64,000 nt of DNA from Granulicella paludicola (GTDB lineage Bacteria > Acidobacteriota > Terriglobia > Terriglobales > Acidobacteriaceae). This document shows, piece after piece, positions 26,406 to 34,631 of this stretch (position 1 is the first letter of the stretch; the number at the start of each line of letters is the position of its first letter). Both the position numbers and the translations under genes were made by a program. The notes beneath the pieces were generated by a model. That model did not search any database, was not told where the DNA came from, and saw only the letters and a list, made by a program, of their open reading frames with translations. Location of the stretch: NCBI RefSeq assembly GCF_025685545.1, contig NZ_JAGSYC010000021.1, positions 124,001 to 188,000 of the forward strand, given 5' to 3'.

Positions 26406-27355
26406 AAGTGCCTCACTCGGCTCCAGGTACGCAGTACGGGCCTTACTATGTATGCGGCTGGAAGCTCGTTTCAGCGACCCCTCTTCCTGAGCTGCTACCG
26501 TGGGCTGGCGATGACCGTGAGCCTGACGTAATTGTCGATTACGACGAAATACTTCCGGACGTGAGAGAGACGGCGTTTGAGCTTTTAGAGCACGACACGC
26601 TCCGCATCAACTTCGAAGGCAACGTATCAATCGACGTGCCGAAATCAGGCGCGTGCCTTCAAGTTCACATGGCCCAAAGTAGCGACCTTCTCATGGTTCG
26701 CAATTATCTCTACGGAACTGGTCTCGCGGCACTTTGTTACCGGCATGGGCTTTTACCCTTGCATGGCTCCGCTGCACGGGTGGGCGATGAAGCAGTCATC
26801 TTTTCCGGTGATAGCGGCGCAGGAAAGTCCACGCTGGCAACGGCAATGGCTCGACGGGGACACCGTCTGCTGAGCGATGATGTTTGCCCTTTCGATTTTT
26901 GTGGCGTCGGGCCTCGTCCACTGCTTCGTTCTGCGTTCCCACGCGTCAAGTTGTTAGCCGACGCAATCGAAGGTTTCGGCTTCGGGAAAGGGACCGTGTA
27001 CACGGAGTCCCCACGCGGAACAAAGGGGCACTTCGGGATGGTGTCTGTATACGCGGAGGAAAGCATCTCAAGCCTGCCAGTGTCCGCCATCTATATGCTG
27101 GGCGAATCGAAGGATGAGGGAATACGCGCGCGGTCGCTCCAAAACCAAGAGGCCTTCCGGGTAGTCGGGGAACAAATCCACAGATCGGGAGTCGGAGAAT
27201 TATTGAACCTGCGGGGCCAGACGTTCAGCCAGCTCGTAAAGCTTATCTCCTCTGTTCCGATTTACGTCTTGGAACGCCCCCGAGGCTTCGATCTCCTTGA
27301 TCGCACAGTTGACTTCATCGAAAGTCAGCACGCAAATGAGGGTCGAATACCGTAA
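26402..27355 (+). CDS. HPr-kinase-like protein of RiPP cluster
   Basis: 317 residues from a GTG that overlaps the PqqD stop. The P-loop GDSGAGKST is at 136-144, preceded by LPLHGSAA, and SDDVCPFD supplies the acidic metal-binding pair. It lacks the N-terminal domain of true HPr kinase/phosphatase, and no PTS gene is nearby. Homologues in lasso clusters (the paeninodin type) phosphorylate the C-terminal Ser of the precursor, and the precursor here does end in Ser. That reaction is the leading hypothesis; the sequence alone does not prove activity. Confidence 0.8.
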   Translation: MKVPHSAPGTQYGPYYVCGWKLVSATPLPELLPWAGDDREPDVIVDYDEILPDVRETAFELLEHDTLRINFEGNVSIDVPKSGACLQVHMAQSSDLLMVRNYLYGTGLAALCYRHGLLPLHGSAARVGDEAVIFSGDSGAGKSTLATAMARRGHRLLSDDVCPFDFCGVGPRPLLRSAFPRVKLLADAIEGFGFGKGTVYTESPRGTKGHFGMVSVYAEESISSLPVSAIYMLGESKDEGIRARSLQNQEAFRVVGEQIHRSGVGELLNLRGQTFSQLVKLISSVPIYVLERPRGFDLLDRTVDFIESQHANEGRIP

Positions 27356-27860
27356 GCTTATTGTTGCTATGAGCTTGCGCCACCGAGTTCGCCTCCTTCC
27401 CCTAGCCGCCGAAGCATCCTGGTGGCTAGGCGTAACATGGCTTTTGGTGGATCTTTTTCCAGGGCATCTCTACCTCCGATTGTTACCACCAAAGCGGACC
27501 CCGTTACCTTACGAGGCACCCGACTCCCTCCGCCCGGATCCGAGAGTACACAAAATAGCGAACGTGGTAAAGTTCATCTCGAAGCGGCTTCCTGTTCGCT
27601 CCGTGTGCATCCATCGCGGCATTGCTGTAGACAGGATGCTGAGGAGCCGCGGTATCCAACGAGTAATGCACTACGGTGTGCTTCGCGAAAACGGTGCTCT
27701 CAAAGCACACGTATGGATTACCTCGGCAGGTTTTGGGATAATTGGCACCCACGAAGCTGCACCATATACGGAGGTCGCGCAGTTTGTTGAGGTACCTCAG
27801 AGTTCCCTTTCTGTCTTCCTGACCGCTACAGGCATCGAACAGACTGACCCTGGAGAGTGA
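27336..27860 (+). CDS. Lasso B2 transglutaminase-like leader protease
   Basis: 174 residues from ATG 27336, which overlaps the kinase gene by 20 bp; ATG 27369 is an alternative. The core has catalytic Cys91 in RSVCIHRG and His125 in KAHVWIT, the arrangement of the transglutaminase-like (Transglut_core3) B2 proteins. The N-terminal third is hydrophobic and Leu/Trp-rich, as usual for B2. It should remove the leader peptide bound by the PqqD-like B1 protein. The usual third residue (Asp) after the His is not obvious here. Confidence 0.85.
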   Translation: MRVEYRKLIVAMSLRHRVRLLPLAAEASWWLGVTWLLVDLFPGHLYLRLLPPKRTPLPYEAPDSLRPDPRVHKIANVVKFISKRLPVRSVCIHRGIAVDRMLRSRGIQRVMHYGVLRENGALKAHVWITSAGFGIIGTHEAAPYTEVAQFVEVPQSSLSVFLTATGIEQTDPGE

Positions 27861-27979
27861 CCAGAACCACGGGTAGCTGAGACAGAGTTGCGGCCGGTAG
27901 AGAACGCCGTACACTCAAGAGTCAGGCGAAGACACTAACACCGATTACGCCTGCGAGAAAGAATGGGGCCAAAATTCAG

Positions 27980-29182
27980 ATGTTGTTTCCGGACTTTCCC
28001 AGTCACTTCCGACTCATGCTGTTCTCGGCTCGGGTGCCGCTCACGGCATCTGATCAGGAACAAATCCTAAAGACACTTGATGAACCTATCGACTGGGAGG
28101 AATTTGTTAGAGTTGTTTGTGTTCATCGGGTCGCTCCTATTGTCCTGGGTGGGCTGAAGTTAGCGGCACCGGAGCGCATCCCGAAGACTGTCCTCCGTAC
28201 CTTCACCAGGATCACGCAGGCGAACTCCAAGCGTGTGGTGCAAAGCACTCTCGAGACGCAGCGCATCGCAAGGGCTCTTCAGCAGCAGGGCTTCCAAGTG
28301 ACCGTACTCAAAGGTGCATTGCTCTCCGAACTCATCTACAGTGATCCGTTCCGGCGATATTCGGTAGATCTGGACCTTATGACCTCCGATCAGGACCTTG
28401 ATCGACAGATCCTCTGTATGAGCGACTTGGGCTACGAGCTCGTAATGCCATCCACAAAGCTCACGCCACGTCGGCTTCGTTCCTACAGTCGCTATCGGAA
28501 GGATTTTTCATTCAAGCACAAGCGATCCGGTGTCATGGTCGATCTACATTGGAGACTTTTCAATAACGTCGAACACAAGGCCAACCTCCTAGCTCAGAGT
28601 TGCGTTCCGATGAAGGGAAAGCTCTTCGGCGAGGGCTGCTACATGTTGGCCCCCGTGGATCAATTCCTTTATTCCGCTGCACACGGAGTTTCGGATGCTT
28701 GGATTTACCTGAAGAGCCTTATTGATTTTGCGGCTTTCCTGCGCCGACTGACGCAGTCGGAACTGGAAGAAGCGATCGTCCGTGCAACGAAGCTGGGCCT
28801 ACTTCCACAAATAAGTTCAGCCATCCATCTGGCACAAGCTTGGGTCGGAGCTCCGGCGGTGAATGCGCCGTTGCTTCTAACGAGCGACGCTTTCCATCAA
28901 TCGATGTATCGGCAAGTCGTGGATGAATTGCTCAAGACCGAATTCGCACCAAATCGTCTCGATATCACCTTCGCGACCGAGTTTCGTTTAGAACAACACC
29001 TCGTGCCAGGCTTGAAGGGTACCCTCGAGATCATGGGGCGATATATCTTTCGCCCCCGCGTCTGGTCGACTATGGATCTACCAGATACACTTTTTGGCTT
29101 CTACGCGATTCTTGGCCTGCTGGTTCCACCCCGTATGAGTAGAGCTGCCCGTTCTGAGGTCTATCGGGGCATCGAAGCCTAA
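27980..29182 (+). CDS. Nucleotidyltransferase-family protein of RiPP cluster
   Basis: 400 residues. The hallmark of the NTP_transf_5-like family is present: VLKGALLSELIYSDPFRR followed by the metal-binding DLDLM (about 130-137), then a conserved VDLHWRLFN near 190. Genes of this family recur in kinase-containing lasso clusters, where they are proposed to modify the peptide, but I know of no settled reaction. It follows B2 by 119 bp and closes the recognisable RiPP set. No ABC transporter (D protein) is seen nearby. Confidence 0.75.
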   Translation: MLFPDFPSHFRLMLFSARVPLTASDQEQILKTLDEPIDWEEFVRVVCVHRVAPIVLGGLKLAAPERIPKTVLRTFTRITQANSKRVVQSTLETQRIARALQQQGFQVTVLKGALLSELIYSDPFRRYSVDLDLMTSDQDLDRQILCMSDLGYELVMPSTKLTPRRLRSYSRYRKDFSFKHKRSGVMVDLHWRLFNNVEHKANLLAQSCVPMKGKLFGEGCYMLAPVDQFLYSAAHGVSDAWIYLKSLIDFAAFLRRLTQSELEEAIVRATKLGLLPQISSAIHLAQAWVGAPAVNAPLLLTSDAFHQSMYRQVVDELLKTEFAPNRLDITFATEFRLEQHLVPGLKGTLEIMGRYIFRPRVWSTMDLPDTLFGFYAILGLLVPPRMSRAARSEVYRGIEA

Positions 29183-29584
29183 CCTTCTGTGTGTCAATCA
29201 CCTGCTCAAGACCAGACTACAACTAGACGGATTCAAACAACGCCCCGTTCTTGCATCTCCACTTTTGACTAGGTTGTGAGCCAACTCCTTGACTTTGTGG
29301 CACATGTCGCTTACCGTAACATTCGAGTGGGGTCAATCTTTGCCTATTTAGAATGGACACCAGGACAGCCAGGCGTGTAGAAAATCAGCTTTTGTTTGAA
29401 ACGATTTCCCCGCTTGTACCAAGTTGCCTCCGCAAAAGTATAAACTGCGTATCTTCCGGAAAACATCGGTGAATACATGTGATGCGTACAAGCCATGTAG
29501 CATTTCTTTACGATTGCTGCGAAGACTGGCTCATCCGCTCCCCGTTTCAAATCTGTCAATCTTGTGACTGCCAACGGAGGATAT
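29183..29584. other. Intergenic stretch between RiPP set and glycosyltransferase
   Basis: About 400 bp, AT-richer than its neighbours. No supported ORF on either strand; the minus-strand frame across 29344-29910 is mostly antisense to the glycosyltransferase. I see no clear promoter. Confidence 0.45.
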
Positions 29585-30553
29585 GTGCCGGTCCTTTCGA
29601 TCGTTGTACCGCTTTTCAATGATTGGATCTCCTTCGTCACCTTGGTGACGAAGTTGGATGAGTTTGCCGCAACATGCCCGTACAAGGTCTGCATCCTCGG
29701 CATCGATGACGGCTCCAGTGAGCCGGTCGAACCCTTCCTGGGTGCGGTGCCCGACTTTGCCTCGCTTGAGTCTCTTGAGATCGTGCATCTTGCAATCAAC
29801 GTCGGCCACCAGCGGGCTATCGCGACCGGCTTATGTGTCGTCGTCGATGATGCGGCAAGTGACGCTATCGTTGTAATGGATGGCGATGGCGAGGATCCAC
29901 CCGCAGCCATCGCTTCGCTGCTGGCTGCGGCCTCTAACCCAGGACGTTTCTATGTCGTCGCTCAACGTCGTCGTCGCACAGAAAACCTGACGTTCCGGCT
30001 CTCTTATGTTGTGTACAAGGTCATGTTCTCGCTTGTCACCGGCAAGAAGATTAACTTCGGCAACTTCTCCGCGATGTCGATGAGCAATGCTCAGCGACTG
30101 GTTCTCGTTTCAGAATTGTGGAACAATCTTCCTGCGGCTGTTCTTCGTTCCCGAATTCCAATCTCCTTCTGCCCCGTGGACCGCGGCTATCGATACGCTG
30201 GCCGATCGAAGATGAACTTCGTTTCACTCATCGTTCACGGCATGAGTGGCATCTCGGTCTACGCTGATGCAATCTTCGTCCGACTGCTGGTATTTGCCAT
30301 TCTGCTGGCCGTTTCTACCGGTGCCGCGATATGCGCCCTCCTCGTGCTGCGACTATTCTTCCCAACCCACGCAACGCCCGGTTGGGCGACTACCGTAAGC
30401 TTCGGAATGTTGATCATTCTTTTTCAGGTCGGCTTCACGGCACTCTCGTCGAGTTTGATCCTCCTCAATGGTCGCGTCCAGCGGGAGATCTTACCGATTC
30501 ACGACTACAAGCCCTATGTCTCCATGAGGCGCCAGGTTTTCAAACGAAGTTAG
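29585..30553 (+). CDS. Family 2 glycosyltransferase with C-terminal membrane spans
   Basis: 322 residues from GTG 29585, chosen because CGGAGG lies directly upstream and the protein then begins at the family start VLSIVVPLFND. The GT-A domain has IDDGSS (about 45) and DGDGEDPP with the metal-binding DxD near 105. Two membrane helices occur near the C-terminus (about 230-255 and 275-300). This is the layout of polyprenyl-phosphate mannosyl/glucosyltransferases (DPM, GtrB, ArnC-like), which make a lipid-linked sugar donor. The adjacent multi-span protein could be the transferase that uses it. Confidence 0.87.
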   Translation: MPVLSIVVPLFNDWISFVTLVTKLDEFAATCPYKVCILGIDDGSSEPVEPFLGAVPDFASLESLEIVHLAINVGHQRAIATGLCVVVDDAASDAIVVMDGDGEDPPAAIASLLAAASNPGRFYVVAQRRRRTENLTFRLSYVVYKVMFSLVTGKKINFGNFSAMSMSNAQRLVLVSELWNNLPAAVLRSRIPISFCPVDRGYRYAGRSKMNFVSLIVHGMSGISVYADAIFVRLLVFAILLAVSTGAAICALLVLRLFFPTHATPGWATTVSFGMLIILFQVGFTALSSSLILLNGRVQREILPIHDYKPYVSMRRQVFKRS

Positions 30554-30619
30554 CAGCCTAGCCATATGACGAGTCCAAGCGCCGCCACTATACGTAAGAA
30601 AAGGTAGAGAAGCCCACGC

Positions 30620-32635
30620 ATGAACAACGTTGTGATCAAAAGACTTCAAAGCGTCCTTCCTACTCTCATTTGCATTCTGGCATTGCCTGTTTGCGCAATC
30701 TGGGTTCACCCATGGGTTGAGCTCGGCATCGTTGATGACTGGTCCTACATTCAGACTGCCAGAATCCTCGCAAATACCGGCCACATCGCCTACAACGGCT
30801 GGGCGACGGCCATGCTTGGATGGCAGCTGTATGTAGGCGCTGCGTTCATCAAACTCCTGGGTTTCTCCTTTACCGCACCTCGACTGGCAACACTCGTAGT
30901 TGCCATGGCAACTGCCGGTTTAGTGCATCGTGTCTTTACTCGATTGGGAATCTCGGCTTGGAACGCCGCTGCCGCGACACTTGTCCTTTTGCTGTCTCCG
31001 CCCTTTATGGCTGTCACGTTTAGTTTCATGTCAGACATTTACGGGATGCTGGTTTCGATTGGCTGCTGCTACTGTTGTCTCCGGGCGCTGCAGTCCTGCG
31101 ACCAACATCGTTCTACCCTGTGGGTGTGCACCGCTGCAATATCTACAGCGGTGGGTGGAACAGCACGCCAAATCTCTTGGCTGGGTCTACTTGTGATGGT
31201 TCCATGCACAATTTGGCTACTCCGGAAGAATCGTTCTCTCGTATGGAAAGGCACACTAGCTACGCTTGCCGGCATCGCTATGATGACCGCCTCTCTCCGC
31301 TGGTTCGATCAGCAGCCGTACATTATCTCCGAGCATCTTATTCCGAGTGCTTGGCCTGGGACACGGTATTTTGTTATCCACTCTGTCCCATACTTCATAC
31401 GCCTCTCTGTCGGCGAACTACTACTGCTAGCTATGCCGCTGCTTTTAGTGTTCGCGCCTGCTCTTTTCCGCTCTAAGCTGACTAAGATCGTCGCGACTGG
31501 CTGGCTCCTTTTCAGCCTCACAGCTTTGCTTTACATACATAAAACACACGGAATCGGCAAGCTGGCGGCTATATCCGTCCCCTATATGTTCAACAATCTT
31601 TGGTACACAGGGATGGAATATTTTCCATCGTACCTCGGTAGCCAGCCGGTGCTGCTGACTACCGGTGTGCGTGTAGCTCTCACTATATTTCTGATCTTGG
31701 GCGGGGCCGCCTTGATTTCTACGCTGTGGCTGTTCGTGCAAAAGCAAAGTCAATTAGCGAAAGCAAGACCAGACCACCTCTCGCTTGACATGCGAACAGT
31801 CAGCATACTGTTGCTACCCTGCGCTATGGCTTCTCTCTTGATCCTGATGCCACGCATGTTGAGCCCAGGCTTGACAGATCGCTATTACATTTTCCCTGAG
31901 TTTGTCCTTCTCGCTTTTGCAGCACTGATCCATCAACAGACATTTGGGCGTCAATTCCCTATCGCTGTTTGGGGTCTGATCTTAGCTGTGGCCATTATTG
32001 ACACAGCGGGACTGCGTGACGCATTTGCTCTATTCCGTGCGCAGGACAAGTTGTTGAGCGAACTTACATCTCAAGGTGTTCGGCGCACTGCCATCGATGG
32101 CGGTTCTCAGTACAACGGCTGGACGGAAACTGAAGTCACAGGACATCTGAGCGACCCAAGAATGATCAATCCCCGCTCTACAGCTCTGCCACCTCCGGAG
32201 ATTACAGAGGATGATCCTTGCCACACTCGCTTCTTACAGCTAACCCCGTCGATCCATTCCCAATACGTTGTGTCTTTCGACCCGACTACCTGCGGAGGTG
32301 CGTCACGATTCGCACCTGTTGTCTTCCACACGTTCTTTGGCCCTCATGTCAGAACGCTATACGCCGTCAGAGTTCCCCCGGAAACCAATCAACAGGTTGT
32401 CGCAGCATTTCACAATCCCGAGCCATTAGTAACGGCTCGGAGGTATTCAGCGACCACGTTGACCGGCAGGAAACGCTGCAGATATGTGGATCGACGTTGC
32501 TCCAGGGCTTCCAAGGACTCGCGATCTGCAAGTAGATTCCGCGCCTCAAGAACACTCCGAGCCAGGGCGAGCACATCTCCTTCGGGAAATGTGAGGCCGC
32601 AGCCATCGATCGCCTCAGCTAGGCCACCCTGCTGA
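30620..32635 (+). CDS. Multi-span membrane glycosyltransferase (GT39/ArnT-like)
   Basis: 671 residues. About eleven hydrophobic spans follow an N-terminal loop with the acidic pair in GIVDDWSYIQ (about 38-47), where ArnT/PMT-type transferases carry catalytic acids. It would take a sugar from a polyprenyl carrier made by the preceding GT2 and attach it to an acceptor outside the membrane. The last 75 residues or so (after AAFHNPEP) are basic, Ser/Arg-rich and lie antisense to the end of the next gene, a 226-bp convergent overlap; the natural stop has probably been lost and the tail is unlikely to be functional. Confidence 0.75.
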   Translation: MNNVVIKRLQSVLPTLICILALPVCAIWVHPWVELGIVDDWSYIQTARILANTGHIAYNGWATAMLGWQLYVGAAFIKLLGFSFTAPRLATLVVAMATAGLVHRVFTRLGISAWNAAAATLVLLLSPPFMAVTFSFMSDIYGMLVSIGCCYCCLRALQSCDQHRSTLWVCTAAISTAVGGTARQISWLGLLVMVPCTIWLLRKNRSLVWKGTLATLAGIAMMTASLRWFDQQPYIISEHLIPSAWPGTRYFVIHSVPYFIRLSVGELLLLAMPLLLVFAPALFRSKLTKIVATGWLLFSLTALLYIHKTHGIGKLAAISVPYMFNNLWYTGMEYFPSYLGSQPVLLTTGVRVALTIFLILGGAALISTLWLFVQKQSQLAKARPDHLSLDMRTVSILLLPCAMASLLILMPRMLSPGLTDRYYIFPEFVLLAFAALIHQQTFGRQFPIAVWGLILAVAIIDTAGLRDAFALFRAQDKLLSELTSQGVRRTAIDGGSQYNGWTETEVTGHLSDPRMINPRSTALPPPEITEDDPCHTRFLQLTPSIHSQYVVSFDPTTCGGASRFAPVVFHTFFGPHVRTLYAVRVPPETNQQVVAAFHNPEPLVTARRYSATTLTGRKRCRYVDRRCSRASKDSRSASRFRASRTLRARASTSPSGNVRPQPSIASARPPC

Positions 32636-33495
32636 CTGCCGATCGGAATACATCCACATGCGATCGCCTCAATGGCCACAAGTCCGAATGCCTCGGGAGG
32701 CCTTGAGGCCGATGGCATCAGCAGAATTCTGTGCTGATTCATCGTGCGTGCAAGAACAGCTGGAGTTTGTGGACCCCTAAAGTGGATAAATTCCTGCTGC
32801 CCGTGTGCTAAAGCTTGCCGACGCAATTCTTCTTCGTCCTCGCCACGACCAACGATGTCAAGGTGGAAGGGCGCACGACCGACATCGGCAAGCTCGCCAG
32901 TGTTTAACGCTGCGACCGCGTCGATCGCCACACTGCACCCTTTAGCCGCTGTCAGGCGCCCGACGAAAAGCAGATTATCCGAAACGTCATCGACCGGTAG
33001 CCTCTTGAAGACTTTATCGTCATAGGGGTTTTGAATTAGTCCACAAGGTACCCCCTGGGTCTGCCGAAGGTACTCACTGACGGCATACGGCCGAATCTGC
33101 TTCAACAGAAACAGCTTGAGTCGGCTGGCCCGGGTCGTGTCGTTCTCTCGAAGCATCGGTGTGTGCATCACGCTGATGAGGGCCTTCGATTGAAAAGGGC
33201 CCGGAAGGTGCAGTCTACCAAGCAAACGTCCAAGATACAGCGGCCATGTTAGTCCCAGCGTTATGTGGGACTCTATGACCGCATCCGCCTGACGGAATAC
33301 TCGATACAGAGTTGAGCGATCAGGCCGGCGGAGGACCGTGTACGGCACATCAAACACGCCTGCATCATCCTGGGTCATGGTCAACACCGTTACTCGGTGA
33401 CCGAGCAAAGTCAGTTGCTCACAGAGAATCCGAGAAACCGTCTCGACACCGCCGATAGACGGAGCAAACGCATGCGCAACAATTACTAGGTTCAT
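32410..33495 (-). CDS. Family 4 glycosyltransferase
   Basis: 361 residues from ATG 33495, preceded by GGGAG at 5 nt; a slightly longer frame begins at 33510. GT-B fold: N-terminal FAPSIGGVETVSR, and C-terminal FVGRLTAAKG with PSASRPPEAFGLVAIEAIACG, containing the donor-binding E-x7-E. A retaining transferase acting in the cytoplasm on the growing lipid-linked oligosaccharide; donor sugar unknown. Its 3' end is overlapped by the convergent GT39-like gene. It lies 60 bp downstream of another glycosyltransferase on the same strand. Confidence 0.88.
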   Translation of the reverse strand: MNLVIVAHAFAPSIGGVETVSRILCEQLTLLGHRVTVLTMTQDDAGVFDVPYTVLRRPDRSTLYRVFRQADAVIESHITLGLTWPLYLGRLLGRLHLPGPFQSKALISVMHTPMLRENDTTRASRLKLFLLKQIRPYAVSEYLRQTQGVPCGLIQNPYDDKVFKRLPVDDVSDNLLFVGRLTAAKGCSVAIDAVAALNTGELADVGRAPFHLDIVGRGEDEEELRRQALAHGQQEFIHFRGPQTPAVLARTMNQHRILLMPSASRPPEAFGLVAIEAIACGCIPIGSQQGGLAEAIDGCGLTFPEGDVLALARSVLEARNLLADRESLEALEQRRSTYLQRFLPVNVVAEYLRAVTNGSGL

Positions 33496-33555
33496 TCGAG
33501 CTCCCTGCATCGCTTGCGCCCAGACAGAGCCACCGCTCTCTTTGCCACGAGCTTT

Positions 33556-34500
33556 TCAACCAGCCAAATTAAGTGGACGAGGGTTTGCAGCATACTTGCG
33601 AGCCTCGCGCCAAGCTGACCGAGCCGCTGCGGCAGCTGCCTTGCCGCGAGCGTCTCCACGAAGGATCGCGAAAGCTTCACGAACGATGCCAGGCATATCA
33701 CGGATTCCGATCAACCGTGCCCATGCCAGAGCAGCAAAACGTTTCCACCCTGGTTTGCGATCACGCAGGAACGAAAGATAGAAGTTGAATGCGGCATTCT
33801 CGAGCGCGATCATATTGCGCTGGGCGCGATTGTCCTCATCGAAGCGAACAGCGACGTAGTGATCTACGAGGATTGCAGGATCGTAAACAACCTTCCAGCC
33901 TGCACGATCAAGCCTGAAGCAAAAAGCAAGTTCCTGAAAAACCTGCGCACCCTTCCCATGAAGGTCCGTGGCGAAAGGTTGTTTTCCAGCAGCCTTTGTG
34001 CGCCAACTCATGTTCACACCTTTCAGATGATCTACCTCGCGCAGAGGTCCGGCGCCAGCGTGGTGGTTGCCAATGAACCTTCCGTAGGGCATGATCCGTC
34101 CCACGATTTGCGTAGAGCCGGTAGGAATGTCTCCTCCGGCGCGCAGGATATCCCTGCCGCCAACCGCGCCAATGAGATCGTCCGATAGGAAAAGCTTCTC
34201 TATTCGTTCCAGCCATTCAGCCTGCGGTACGGCATCGTCGTCCGTAGCCGAGATGATATCGCCGTTTGCAGCCACACAGCTCGCGTTCATTGCAAACACC
34301 TGGCCCGGACGACCCAACATGACCGGTCGCAGCGGCAGTCTTTCTTTCCAAGCCCCAAGTAGTGCAAGAGTCTCACTATCGTCTTCGCGCACTGCGATGA
34401 CGACCTCATCGGCTCGCCGAGTCTGCGATTCAATCCCTGCGAGGCATCTCTCAAGATAATCGGGCCGCTTATACGTCGGAACGAGTACTGTCATCAACAT
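33556..34500 (-). CDS. Family 2 glycosyltransferase
   Basis: 314 residues from ATG 34500; the frame extends further upstream but overlaps the divergent acyltransferase, and family homology starts at TVLVPTYKRPDYLERCL. GT-A signatures: VLVPTYKR, TDDDAVPQAEW with DDD as metal site near 105, and LKGVNMSWR. Likely adds one sugar of the exopolysaccharide repeat in the cytoplasm. C-terminal part is amphipathic, without clear membrane spans. Upstream of the GT4 gene on the same strand. Confidence 0.85.
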   Translation of the reverse strand: MLMTVLVPTYKRPDYLERCLAGIESQTRRADEVVIAVREDDSETLALLGAWKERLPLRPVMLGRPGQVFAMNASCVAANGDIISATDDDAVPQAEWLERIEKLFLSDDLIGAVGGRDILRAGGDIPTGSTQIVGRIMPYGRFIGNHHAGAGPLREVDHLKGVNMSWRTKAAGKQPFATDLHGKGAQVFQELAFCFRLDRAGWKVVYDPAILVDHYVAVRFDEDNRAQRNMIALENAAFNFYLSFLRDRKPGWKRFAALAWARLIGIRDMPGIVREAFAILRGDARGKAAAAAARSAWREARKYAANPRPLNLAG

Positions 34501-34631
34501 ACTGAAGTAGTTTTCTCCAAACAGAGCACGTACTCGTAACCGGTGCAGATTCACAGTTGCGCCTTCGAACACTTCTGGCTCTCCTCTAGATGATACCCTC
34601 AATGGAAAATGAATGAAGATATCAGTCTCGG

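Noticed and set aside
29344-29910. Minus-strand frame of 188 codons over the gap before the GT2 gene
   Set aside because: Two thirds overlap the well-supported GT2 gene and no family features are visible.
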